Shown piece after piece: positions 37,291-47,417 of a stretch of DNA of 64,000 nucleotides (its first letter is position 1; each line of letters begins with the position of its first letter). A program made the translations under genes and the position numbers. Source of the DNA: Roseiarcus sp963764955 (lineage in GTDB: Bacteria; Pseudomonadota; Alphaproteobacteria; Rhizobiales; Beijerinckiaceae); NCBI GenBank assembly GCA_963764955.1, contig CAVXVE010000060.1, forward strand, positions 1 through 64,000, written 5' to 3'. The notes beneath the pieces were generated by a model. It was given only the letters and a program-made list of their open reading frames with translations, was not told where the DNA came from and searched no databases.

Positions 37291-38337
37291 GGCGGTTCTT
37301 CCTTCCCTTCGTAACTTCGCGGCGACATTGACGTCGCCTTTTTCAACCTTCGGGTGCCGAGACGACGTGAGCGCTCGCGCCGCCGCCCGCGCCGCGCCCG
37401 CTACACCTGCAGGCATCGCGGCCATTATCAGAATGAGCAGCACTCCGTAAATCGCGCCCGGCAGCGCCTTGGCGCCTTCGCCGAAACTGACCGTGAGCTG
37501 GTCGGCGATGTTTGGCACGAACTCGATGAACAAGGCGCCGAACAGCGCGCCGCCAAGCGAGGCGAGTCCGCCCACAACGATGCCGACGAGAAAGGCCAGC
37601 GAAAGGGCAAGCCCGAAGCTCTCAGGCGAAACGAAGCCGACTGTGATTGCGCTCAAACCCCCAGCAACGCCCGCATAGAGCGCGCTCACGCCAAAGCAGG
37701 CAGTCTTGTAGAGCGCCGCATTGATCCCCATCGTCTCGGCCGCGATCGGCTGATCGCGAATGGCGATGAGCGCGCGCCCGACCCGCCCGCGCACGAGGTT
37801 GTGCGCCGCCCAGTAAAGCGCGGCGGCTGAAGCGAGGCAGACGAGATAAAGCCACTGGTCGGAGCTAAGCCCAGTCCCGACCGGGGCGGCGGGCTTGGGA
37901 ATCGTGAGGCCCTGGGAGCCGCCGGTGAGGACGTCGATGCCGTTGTAGGAGAGGATCTGCGGGGTCGCGACTGCAAGCGCGAAAGTGGCGAGCGCCAGAT
38001 AAAGCCCTCCGAATCTGAGCGCGGGAAAACCGAACAGGAAGCCGGCGATGAAGCAAACGACGCTGGCGAGCGGGATCGCCGCCCAGAACGGCAGGCCGGC
38101 CTTCACCATCAGAATCGCGGCGCCGTAGCTGCCGATGGCGAAAAACGCGCCGTGGCCGAGCGAGATCTGGCCGTTGAATCCCGTCAGGAGATTGAGGCCG
38201 ATCAGCGCGATCATCAGGATCAGCACCTGCGCGCCCTGGTAGAGATGGTAGCCCGACGCCACGAACGGGAAGGCGAGCGCGATCGCTGCGACCGCAACGA
38301 CGACAAAGGCCCCGAGCGCGCGGCCAGGCTCGGCCAT
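37291..38337 (-). CDS. livM: Branched-chain amino acid ABC permease LivM
   Basis: The second permease. It opens MAEPGRALGAFVVVAVAAIA, contains LIGLNLLTGFNGQISLGHGA (family hallmark), and ends near IYGVLLILIMAAMPAGVAG. The start lies two bases after the livH stop. No stop codon occurs before livK: the frame runs through about 35 odd residues into the binding protein. Probably a lost or shifted stop, since livK has its own ribosome site and signal peptide. The 3' end given here is therefore arbitrary. Confidence 0.88.
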
Positions 38338-38339
38338 CG

Positions 38340-39222
38340 TCACACCCTCGCCACGAGCTTGCGCCCGAACAGGCCGGAGGGCCGCCACACCAGGACGGCG
38401 ATAATGATCGCGAGCGCAACCGAAAGCTTGACCTCGTCGCCGACCACATAGGCGCCCACGAGGTTGCCGAGCACGCCCACCACAATCCCGCCAAAGACAG
38501 CGCCGAACGGACTGTCGATGCCGCCCAGCACCGCGCCAGCGAAGGCGTAGAGGAGAACGCCGCCCATCATGTTGGGATCGAGATAGACGATCGGCGCCGC
38601 CATCATGCCGGCGACCGAGCCGATCGCCGCCGCCAGCCCCCAGCCGATCGCCAGCATCCACCCGACCCGGATGCCGACCAGCCGGCTGGACACCGGATTC
38701 TGCGCCGCCGCCCGCATGGCGAGGCCGAGCGGCGTGAAGCGGAAGAACGCGTAAACCAGCGCCAGCACGCACAAGGTCACAACGATCGAGCCCGCCTCAT
38801 GCGCCGACATGTAGCCAGCACCGAACCACGGACGCCCGGTGAACGGCGAGTTCGAACGACGTCACCGAATAGCCGTAGAGCCACCCGGCGAGCGAATTGA
38901 AGATGAAGGCGAGCCCGATGAACACGATCACCGAAGCGAGCACCGGGGCGCTGGCGAAGGGCCGCACGACCAGACGCTCGATGAGGATTCCGCCGATGAA
39001 CGAAGCTACGACGGTCGCCGCGAAAGCGCCCCAGTAGGGCCAGCCGGAGTCCATCAGCTTCCAGGCGAAATAGGTCGAGAACATCGCCATCTCGCCCTGG
39101 GCGAAATTGATGAGCTGCGTCGCCTGGTAGATCATCACCAGCGCCAGCGCCATGATCGCATAGACCCCGCCGAGCGCGAGGCCGGAAGCCACTTGATGCA
39201 GGAACTCGCCCACGCTTCCCAA
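38340..39222 (-). CDS. livH: Branched-chain amino acid ABC permease LivH, frameshifted
   Basis: The first permease, with GLALGGVYAIMALALVMIYQ and ATQLINFAQGEMAM near the start (family hallmark). An extra base near 38848 breaks the frame after YGYSVTSFE. It resumes SPFTGRPWFGAGYMSAHEAG and goes on to NMMGGVLLYAFAGAVLGGID and GRKLVARV. The restored length is about 294 residues, normal. It forms the pore with LivM in the inner membrane. Likely a sequence error. Confidence 0.9.
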
Positions 39223-39230
39223 GCGCTCCC

Positions 39231-39943
<713 letters not shown>

Positions 39944-39947
<4 letters not shown>

Positions 39948-40762
39948 TTCGCGCTCCCGAGATAGGCGCGCACCACATCCCGATTGGCGCGGACCTCGTC
40001 CGGCTTGCCGTCGGCGATGACCCGGCCGAAGTCGAGCGCGACCACCTGGTCGCTGACCCGCATGACCAGATTCATGTGATGCTCGACCAGAAGCACGGCG
40101 ACGCCGCGCCGGTCGCGGATGGCGCGGATTTCGTCGGCGAGGCCGTCGACTTCCGCATGATTGAGCCCGCCGGCGGGCTCATCCAACAGCAACAGTTTTG
40201 GCGCGTTGGCGAGCGCGCGCGCGAGCTCGACCCGTTTACGAACCCCGAACGACAGCGCGCCCGCAGGACGGTCCGCAACGCTTTTGAGGCCGAATTCCTC
40301 GATCAGCGCGTCGGCGCGCTCGGCGATCTTTCCTTCCTCGCGCCGCGCCCGCGGAAGGCTAAGCGCATTGGCCAGAAATCCGCCGCTTGCCATCGCGTGC
40401 GCGCCCACGCACACGTTCTGGCGCACGGTCATGGTCGAAAACAAAGCGACGTTCTGGAACGTCCTCGCGACGCCGAGCGAAACGAGCTCATGCCTGGCGA
40501 CGCTGGCAAGCGGCCGCCCGTCGAACACGATCGACCCTGCAGCCGGATCATAGAGGCGCGAGATGCAATTGAAGAGGGTCGTCTTGCCTGCGCCGTTCGG
40601 GCCGATCAAGCCGCAGATCGCGCCGCGCGCGACCTCGAAGGAAACGTCCTCGAGCGCCGTCACGCCGCCGAACCGGATCGTCAGCCCCTGAACCGCCAGC
40701 AGGGAGGCCTGGAGGTCCGCATCATGATCCGCGCCTCCGGCTCTCGCCTCGGCCAGCTCCAT
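39944..40762 (-). CDS. livG: Branched-chain amino acid ABC ATPase LivG
   Basis: A 272-residue ATPase. Walker A is GPNGAGKTTLFNCISRLYDP. The LivG-type insert is GVARTFQNVALFSTMTV. The signature is a variant, LSFGVRKRVELARAL, as usual in LivG. Walker B is LLLLDEPAGGLN, and it ends VVRAYLGSAN. First gene of the operon livG-livF-livH-livM-livK, an order seen in many alphaproteobacteria. The start could be slightly downstream of the given ATG. Confidence 0.93.
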
Positions 40763-40888
40763 GGGCTTCCCATTCCCGTCATCGTTCGGCTCGTCGAGGC
40801 AGGCCGCCGGTCACAGTCTTGACGTTTCTGGCTGGCTTGTCACCTGCTTTGTTATTAGGACTTTAGTAGATGGCGCGGACGACGGGGT

Positions 40889-41690
40889 TCACGCGCGGCG
40901 CGCGAGAAAATCGAGCGCCCCCGCCTTGAACGCCTTGTCGCCGACCGCGAGGTTGTGATCGCGGCCGGGAATGGCGAGCGCCTCAGCCCGGGGCAGCAAA
41001 ACGACGAGCTTCGAGGGATCGCCCGCAAGCGCGTCGCGCGCGCCGACCGCGACCAGCGTCGGTTGTGTTAAGCGCGCCGCCTCCTCCTGAGTCAGGCGCC
41101 GGCGGAAGCCGCGGGCGCAGGCGGAGAGCGCGGCGCGGTCGCTCTTCGTCTGCTCGGCGAAGGCGCGGAACAGGCGCTGCGTCGGATTGGCGAGGCCGTC
41201 GAGCGACGGCGCCTCCAGAGCTTCGGCGATCGCCTCCGGCAATCCGGCGTCGCGCACAAGCCGGTCGCCGAGACCGCCGAGCACGAGCGAGCGCACACGG
41301 TTGGGTTCCGCGAGCGCGAGGAAGCTCGCGATGCGCGCGCCCATCGAATAACCCATTACGTCCGCTCGCTCGATTCCGAGATGCGCGAGCAGGTTGACCG
41401 CATCCAGAAGTCATGAGATCGGCGCGATAGTTGGCGGGCGATTGGAGCTTTGCGCTTTGCCCGTGGCCGCGATTGTCGAACGCCACGACGCGGCGCCCGG
41501 CCTGCGTCAGCGTTTCGACCCAACGCGGGTTCACCCAGTTGACGCGGTGGCTGGAGGCGAAGCCATGGATCAGCAGGATCGGCTCGCCAAGGTCATGCGC
41601 CCGGGGCGCGACATCGATGAACGCGATCTCGACACCATCCGACGAGAAACGCCTGAGCTCGGGGGCGCCGCCCAGCTCGCCGTCGCGCAT
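40889..41690 (-). CDS. Alpha/beta hydrolase, frameshifted
   Basis: An alpha/beta hydrolase opening MRDGELGGAPELRRFSSDGV. It has the oxyanion region ILLIHGFASSHRVNWV and VAFDNRGHGQS. After a one-base shift near 41410 it continues LLDAVNLLAHLGIERADVMG, then YSMGARIA (nucleophile GYSMG), and a final GRDHNLAVG holding the His. The restored length is about 265 residues. The substrate is unknown; such enzymes are often esterases or dienelactone-type hydrolases. Confidence 0.83.
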
Positions 41691-41815
41691 GGACCGCTGC
41701 AATTTCCGCCTCCGATGACCAACCTCGCGCCTCGGACCGAAAACGACTAAGGTCCGCCGACAGGATTACCACAGGAGCGGCGATTTTCGCGGCGCCGATA
41801 AAGGTGAGGAACGCC

Positions 41816-42418
41816 ATGAAGGGATTGGGACCGGTCAGCCGAGCGATCGCGATCGCAACGCTGGTGTGCTTCGCAGCGCCACAAGCTGAAGCGATCGAAG
41901 CGTATGGAACCGGGATCGCTTCGCAAGGCGGTGACGGCCTCCTGGTTCAGGTTCGCGGGGGACGCGGGGGCGGCGGCCACCGCCACGGCGGGGGAATGCA
42001 TCGCGGCGGGGGCGGGATGCACCGAGGCGGCGGCATGCATAGGGGCGGCGCGCATGGCGTGAACCGCGGAAATTTCAACCGCGGCGCTTACGCGCATCGT
42101 GGAGGTGCCCACGCCAATCGCAACATCAACAGGAACGTGAATCGCAACGTCAACCGCAATGTGAATCGGAACGTCCACCGAAACGTCAACGTCAATCGCG
42201 GGGCCTACGGCTACCGCGGCGGCGCCTACCACGGCAATTGGGCGCGGCCGGGCTGGTATCGGTGGGGTGCGGGCGGCGCGGTCGCGGCCGGCGCGGCGCT
42301 CGGCTTCGTCAGCGCTGCGGCCGCCGCTTCGTGGGCCGGCGCGGCTCCGGGCCCGAATCTCTGCTGGTACTACACCGACCCGAGCCGCCGTCAGGGCTTC
42401 TGGGACGCCTGCCCATAA
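41816..42418 (+). CDS. Secreted Gly/His/Asn-repeat protein, paralogue 1
   Basis: A 200-residue exported protein of unknown role. The signal peptide covers about residues 1-26 (IAIATLVCFAAPQAEA). It is followed by Gly/His repeats (MHRGGG units, 51-80), an Asn/Arg/Val repeat (RNVN units, 102-128), and a conserved C-terminal module: WARPGWYRWGAGGAVAAGAA then NLCWYYTDPSRRQGFWDAC at 142-199. Two cysteines near the end could form a disulfide. GGTGAGG precedes the ATG. A paralogue with a different repeat lies at 52285-52773. His-rich parts could bind metal; that is inference only. Confidence 0.85.
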   Translation: MKGLGPVSRAIAIATLVCFAAPQAEAIEAYGTGIASQGGDGLLVQVRGGRGGGGHRHGGGMHRGGGGMHRGGGMHRGGAHGVNRGNFNRGAYAHRGGAHANRNINRNVNRNVNRNVNRNVHRNVNVNRGAYGYRGGAYHGNWARPGWYRWGAGGAVAAGAALGFVSAAAAASWAGAAPGPNLCWYYTDPSRRQGFWDACP

Positions 42419-42481
42419 GCAAGCAAAGCCCCGACGCTCGGAAAACAGAGCGCGGGCGGCGGTCGTCAACGAAGGGCGGCG

Positions 42482-43027
42482 TCAACCGCCCTTCACCGGG
42501 ATCTTCTTGGTCGGCTTCTGGGCCTCGGGTTTCTTCGGCAGCGTCAACTTCAGCACGCCATTCTTGAAGTTGGCCTCGATCTTGTCGGCGTCGACCGTTT
42601 CGGGAATGCGAACCGAGCGGGCGAACGAGCCGAAGCGCCGCTCGCGCAGGTGGAAGTCCTGCTTCTTCTCGACCTTGTCCTCTTCCTTATGCCCCTTGAC
42701 CGTCAGCACGCCGCCGGCGACGTCGACGCTGATGTTCTTCTCGTCGAGCCCTGGCATCTCGGCTGTCAACTCGAACGCATTGTCGCGCTCGACCAGATCG
42801 ATCGCTGGCTGCGCAACCCAGGAATCCGCCTGCCAGAACGGCTCGAGATCGAACGCGGGCCGGCGCAACGGCGGGCGGAACGGGTTCAATGTGAAGTCTT
42901 CGAACAACCGGTCGACGTCCCTGCGCAGGGCCTCGAACGGGCGCCACGCCTGCATGAGGCTGGCCGTCGGGGGTGCGCCTGCGGCCGCTCGCTTCTCGAC
43001 GGGGACGTTGCTCTCATCTTTCGCCAT
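42482..43027 (-). CDS. Hsp20-family small heat shock protein
   Basis: A 181-residue alpha-crystallin-domain chaperone. The domain runs from about 70 to 165: AFELTAEMPGLDEKNISVDV, GGVLTVKGHKEEDK, RRFGSFARSVRIPETVDADK, and FKNGVLKLTLPK carrying the LKLTLP anchor. The C-terminal IPV in KKIPVKGG is the oligomer contact (I-x-V). It holds unfolded proteins for refolding. No heat-shock promoter or ROSE element was identified. Confidence 0.93.
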   Translation of the reverse strand: MAKDESNVPVEKRAAAGAPPTASLMQAWRPFEALRRDVDRLFEDFTLNPFRPPLRRPAFDLEPFWQADSWVAQPAIDLVERDNAFELTAEMPGLDEKNISVDVAGGVLTVKGHKEEDKVEKKQDFHLRERRFGSFARSVRIPETVDADKIEANFKNGVLKLTLPKKPEAQKPTKKIPVKGG

Positions 43028-43382
43028 TTGCTTCCTCCATATCTCTCATGGTTTCATGCGGCCGCGCCGCCGGAATTGACGGAGCGCAAGCGCCGCGCGC
43101 GGTCTATGTCCATTTAGCGGCTTAACCCGCCGACTGTGTGACGGAGCACGCTTCGCGGCGGAGGCGGCTCGCCAAGACTGACCGCTCAGCCTGCGCCTCT
43201 TAGACGCGTATGCCCTTCTTCTCGGAAGGCTGCCGCTGGACGCAGGCCAGGATCACTTGACGGAACCGTAGGACAGGCTAAAAAAAAATTATATCTGGCT
43301 TGCCCGACCTGCTGTTTGAGCGGACTCGCCGCCGTTAAAATTCTGACTTGAGCGCTTCGACATTTATTTTTGGAGTGCACCT
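43028..43382. other. Divergent intergenic region
   Basis: 355 bases between the divergent hsp20 and a hypothetical gene. It contains an A-run followed by ATTATATC near 43285. Promoters for both genes probably lie here, but I could not define them. Confidence 0.4.
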
Positions 43383-44306
43383 ATGGCGACCCCCGTATCT
43401 GACGAACAAGCCGAAACGATCGACGCCTATTTCGGCGACGGCGTCTTTGATACCTGGCATGGGTTCGATGTCGAAGCCGACATGCAATTGAGCCGCAAGA
43501 AGAAGGCGGATACGAGCCTGTGGCATCTCGACCATGGGTTCGCGGTGCTTTCCCCGTATGGAACGGACTGGGTGGAGAAGCTGCAGAACGACTGTGCGTG
43601 GGCCATCGACCTGATCAAGCAGAAAAAGTTTCCCGATCCGGCGCAATTCAATCCGCTCCTCAAGATTTTCCCAGTGGCGCTGGACGCCGCCGACTTGATG
43701 CTGAGCGACGCGGAAGCCATTCCGGTCACATGGCTGATGCTTGGCGCGGCCGTCACTCCGTCAGTCGGCTTGGCGGCGGCGGCCGGACAGATCCAGAGGG
43801 AGCTACTCGAACTCGACGATCTTCTGAGCGACGCGATGGCGGAAGAAGTCGAAGTGGAGATCAAGAGCTTCCTTGGGGTGGCTATCACAACGTTCGAGCT
43901 CTTTACCCCGGGTCTCGGTTGGCTGGCGCTGGCCAGCACGACTGCGGCCGAGGCCATTCTCTCGGGCTACAACACCCCCGTAGGCGGGACGAAATACGCC
44001 GCAGGGGGAGCGGAAGCCATCGAGAAGCTCGAGATCGGTAGCCATAAAGTCCAGCACGTTGCAGGGCGAGGCGGGAAACTGCTTACGATTGCCGGCTTCT
44101 ATTTCGACGTGGACGAGGTGCTGAGCGCGAAGGGCAATGTCAAAAAGATCAAGAGTCTGATGGAGGACGCAAAGAAGAAGTTCGACGGCATTCAGGGCGC
44201 GCTGAACCTCGCCATAAGGGGCTATCAGAGGCTGAACCATATCCTCAATACGACCGAGGCGGACGCGCAGAAGGAGATCGAACTCGAAGCGGCGCGAACG
44301 AGATGA
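43383..44306 (+). CDS. Hypothetical protein, helical, possibly membrane-active
   Basis: A 307-residue protein I do not recognise. It has no signal peptide. The first 80 residues are acidic and polar with Trp (FDTWHGFDVEAD, TDWVEKLQNDCAW). Two long hydrophobic stretches follow (about 113-133 and 163-193: FLGVAITTFELFTPGLGWLA), then a Gly-rich patch (NTPVGGTKYAAGGA), and a Lys-rich helical tail. The layout is like that of some pore-forming or effector proteins. No neighbours give a function. GGAG lies seven bases before the ATG. Codon use looks a little less GC-biased than its neighbours. Confidence 0.7.
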   Translation: MATPVSDEQAETIDAYFGDGVFDTWHGFDVEADMQLSRKKKADTSLWHLDHGFAVLSPYGTDWVEKLQNDCAWAIDLIKQKKFPDPAQFNPLLKIFPVALDAADLMLSDAEAIPVTWLMLGAAVTPSVGLAAAAGQIQRELLELDDLLSDAMAEEVEVEIKSFLGVAITTFELFTPGLGWLALASTTAAEAILSGYNTPVGGTKYAAGGAEAIEKLEIGSHKVQHVAGRGGKLLTIAGFYFDVDEVLSAKGNVKKIKSLMEDAKKKFDGIQGALNLAIRGYQRLNHILNTTEADAQKEIELEAARTR

Positions 44307-44457
44307 CTTGATCCAGCAGTACTCGTACAGTCTGATCCAGCCGGTCGCATGGAGGCTGGTCGACGACTACTCGAGATTTTCAAAGCCTTGAACGCGCCAA
44401 CGCGAACCGCGTCGCGCTCTCCAGTGGTATTGCGCAGCGCCGGCCGGAAAGGCGCCG

Positions 44458-45297
44458 TCAGGCAAGCAGTGACTTGATCCGATCGGCGTCCTCGGGCGTC
44501 GCCGGATTGTAGACCACCATGGCAAGGTCGGTTCGTCCATCGATGGCAAAGGCGGAATATTCGAACGCGATCGGACCGAGCACCGGGTGCCGGATATGCT
44601 TGACGGCCTCGCCATGGTGGCTGGGAACATCATTGTCGCGCCACATCGCCTTGAACTCGGGACTGAGGCGGCACAGTTCGTCGACGAGAGGCTCGACCTC
44701 GGCTGCGGCTCCGGCGCGGGCCGCGTCCACCCTGAAGGCGCCCAACACGAAACGCGCCACGCTTGCCCAGTCGTATTGCGCGGCGCGGGCGCGCGGGTCG
44801 AGAAAGATGAAGCGCAAGATGTTGCGCTGTTCCGGCGGCAGCGATCCGTAGTCGACGAGCATCACAGTCGCAGCCCGGTTCCAGGCGACGACGTCGTATT
44901 TCGCATTTCTGATGAGCGCAGGACTCGGGTCCAGCGCATCCAGCACGCGCTGCAGACGCGGCGTGGCGCCGTCGTTCGTGCGGTAGCGCGCTTCGGGCGG
45001 ACGGCCGAGGCCGAGCAGGAAAAGATGCTCGCGTTCGACCTCCGTGAGCATGAGGGCGCGCGAGATCCGATTGAGCACGTCGGCCGAGGGCGCTCCGCCC
45101 CGCCCTTGCTCGAGCCACGTGTACCAGGTCGGGCTGATATTTGCCCGCTGGGCGACCTCCTCGCGGCGCAATCCAGGCGTACGGCGACGCTCCGCGGCAA
45201 AGCCGAGCGCGGTCGGATCGAGTTTCGTGCGCCGGTCTTTTAGATAGCCGCCGAGCCGGCTCTCGTTCGTAGCAGGGGTGTTCATCCTGTTAGCCAT
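44458..45297 (-). CDS. HTH regulator with MmyB-like ligand-binding domain
   Basis: A 279-residue regulator. The N-terminal XRE helix-turn-helix is RTPGLRREEVAQRANISPTW then YTWLEQGRGGAPS (about 40-75), the form typical of the MmyB group. The C-terminal MmyB-like domain runs from about 105 to 275 (LDALDPSPALIRNAKYDVVA, WNRAATVMLVDYG, VFEYSAFAIDGR-like FEYSAFAIDG). It is divergent from two NAD-dependent epimerase genes, a common layout in which the regulator controls the neighbouring oxidoreductase. Confidence 0.9.
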   Translation of the reverse strand: MANRMNTPATNESRLGGYLKDRRTKLDPTALGFAAERRRTPGLRREEVAQRANISPTWYTWLEQGRGGAPSADVLNRISRALMLTEVEREHLFLLGLGRPPEARYRTNDGATPRLQRVLDALDPSPALIRNAKYDVVAWNRAATVMLVDYGSLPPEQRNILRFIFLDPRARAAQYDWASVARFVLGAFRVDAARAGAAAEVEPLVDELCRLSPEFKAMWRDNDVPSHHGEAVKHIRHPVLGPIAFEYSAFAIDGRTDLAMVVYNPATPEDADRIKSLLA

Positions 45298-45376
45298 TAT
45301 AATAGGATAAGATCACTACTTTACTACAATAACTCAAGAGCACAGGCTTGTCTCCAACGAAACGTGGAGACTGCTC

Positions 45377-46352
45377 ATGCGCGTATTTGTCACAGGCGCA
45401 ACAGGCTGGATCGGCTCAGCCGTCGTGAAGGAGTTGCTGTCGTCAGGGCATGAGGTCACGGGACTGACCACAACGAGGGATGGAGCGCGCAAACTGCAGG
45501 CGCTCGGCGCCAGGGCGCGCATGGGAAGGCTTCAAGACCACGCCCTGCTGCGCGAGGGCGCCGCCGAGTTCGGACGGGGTGATCCACCTGGCCTTCATCC
45601 ACGGGCTCTCGAACATGAGTTTGCCGACCCGCATCAGACTGTTCGCCGGGGTCCTGAAAGGTGGGATCGTCCAGAGCTTTCTGAGGATCCTTGCGGAAAC
45701 GGAATCGGGCGCCATCCGGACTTTGGGCGCCGGTCTTGAAAACTCGAAGCGCCCCTTGGTCGTGGCGTCGGGCGTTCTTGCCCTGCCGCAGGGCAAGGTT
45801 TCGACCGAGCGCGACAACCATGTGCCGGGCGGTCCAAACAGGTCTTTCTCCGAGAAAGCGGCGCTGGACCTGATCGCACGCGGCGTCCGTTCTTCAATCG
45901 TGCGGCTGCCACCGACCGTGCATGGCGCAGGCGAACACGGTTTCATGTCCCGAATCATCGCGGCAGCGCGCAAGAAGGGCGTTTCGCCCTATATCGGCGA
46001 CGGCTCAAACCGATGGCCGGCGGTGCATGTTTCCGACGCGGCGAGGCTCTTTCGTCTCGCGCTTGAAAAAGGAGACGCGGGCGCAAAATTCCACGGCGTC
46101 GATGACGTCGGCGTCCCCTTTCGCGAGATTGCATCCCTGATCTCCACCAAGCTTAACGTCCCGACCGTCGGGATTCCGGCGGCGAAGGCCGGCAAGCATT
46201 TCGGAATCATCGGCAATTTCGTCGGTCTCGATAATCCGGCGTCCAGCGAATGGACCCGGGATGCGCTGGGTTGGCGACCCGAGCGTCCCGGCCTGCTTGC
46301 CGACATGGATGCTCATTATTTTGCGTCCGCCGGTCTGGCCGCCGCAGCGTAA
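45377..46352 (+). CDS. NAD-dependent epimerase/SDR-like protein, frameshifted
   Basis: An extended (atypical) SDR opening MRVFVTGATGWIGSAVVKEL (dinucleotide site GATGWIG). One extra G near 45576 breaks the frame. It resumes DGVIHLAFIHGLSNMSLPT, then LVVASGVLALPQGK and NRWPAVHVSDAARLFRLALE (quoted in part). The restored length is about 325 residues. It is closely related to the next gene, so a tandem duplication is likely. It lies divergent from the MmyB-like regulator. The usual YxxxK is not evident, so activity is uncertain. Confidence 0.86.
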
Positions 46353-46392
46353 CGACGACTCCCAATCCTTCGACAGACAGAGAGGTTTGCTC

Positions 46393-47280
46393 ATGCGTGT
46401 ATTTGTCACCGGCGCGACCGGATTTATCGGCTCGGCCGTCGTCAAGGAATTGATCGCCGCGGGCCATCAGGTGACCGGCGTCTACCGTTCAGATGAGAAG
46501 GCGCCGGCCCTGGCCGCCGCGGGGGTCGAAATCTATCGCGGATCGATTGACGATCCGGAAAGCCTGAAGGATGGCGCCGCCCGTTCGGATGGCGTCATCC
46601 ATCTTGCGTTCAACCACGATTTTTCGAAGTTCGCAGCCAATTGCGACACCGATCGACGCGTCATCAAGGCGCTCGGCTCGGTTCTCGCCGGCTCCGACCG
46701 GCCCCTGATCGTGACGTCGGGAACCGCGATCGCCAAGGTCGCGCCCGGTCAGCTCGCGATCGAGGACGCGCCTTCGGTCACGTCCAACGACTTCCCCCGC
46801 GCGGCTTCCGAAGAGGCGACCGCCGACGTCGCCGCCAACGGAGTCAACACGTCCGTGATTCGCCTGCCGCAGGTTCACGACCCGGAGCGGCAGGGGCTGA
46901 TCAGTCCCTGGATCTCGATCGCCCGGGAAAAGGGCGTCTTCGCCTATGTCGGCGAGGGACGGAACCGTTGGCCCGCGGCGCATGTTTCGGATGTCGCCCG
47001 CCTCTACAGGCTGGCGATCGAAAAGGCGGAGCGCGGCGCGATCTATAATGCGGTCGGGGAGGAAGGCGTTCCGGCGCGCGATATTGCGGAAACCATTGGT
47101 CGGCGCCTGAAGCTGCCGGTCAAATCCATCCAGCCTGAGGAGGCGGGAGGCTATTTCGGCTGGCTTGCCCATCTGGCCGCGCGCGACATGCCCGCCTCGA
47201 GCGAGAGGACGCAGGAGAAGCTCGGATGGCGGCCGACAGGCCCTTCTTTGATCTCCGATCTCGAACGGCTGCCTGTCTGA
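46393..47280 (+). CDS. NAD-dependent epimerase/SDR-like protein
   Basis: A 295-residue intact paralogue of the gene before it. It opens MRVFVTGATGFIGSAVVKEL and has SDGVIHLAFNHDFSKFAANC, LIVTSGTAIAKVAPG and NRWPAAHVSDVARLYRLAIE. Substrate specificity is unknown. The ATG at 46393 matches the paralogue's start, 40 bases after that gene's stop, so both are read from the same unit. Confidence 0.9.
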   Translation: MRVFVTGATGFIGSAVVKELIAAGHQVTGVYRSDEKAPALAAAGVEIYRGSIDDPESLKDGAARSDGVIHLAFNHDFSKFAANCDTDRRVIKALGSVLAGSDRPLIVTSGTAIAKVAPGQLAIEDAPSVTSNDFPRAASEEATADVAANGVNTSVIRLPQVHDPERQGLISPWISIAREKGVFAYVGEGRNRWPAAHVSDVARLYRLAIEKAERGAIYNAVGEEGVPARDIAETIGRRLKLPVKSIQPEEAGGYFGWLAHLAARDMPASSERTQEKLGWRPTGPSLISDLERLPV

Positions 47281-47417
47281 TAGAACCGAAGCCCGCGCGA
47301 ACGAGCGGAAGCGTCGCGGCGGCCACGTCTTCGCAATTGCGCGGGAGCGTGGACACGCAAGGGCCGCGGGCGGATAATGCCGCCGCGGCCCTCGCCGGCC
47401 GCCGCTTCTTAAGGTTC

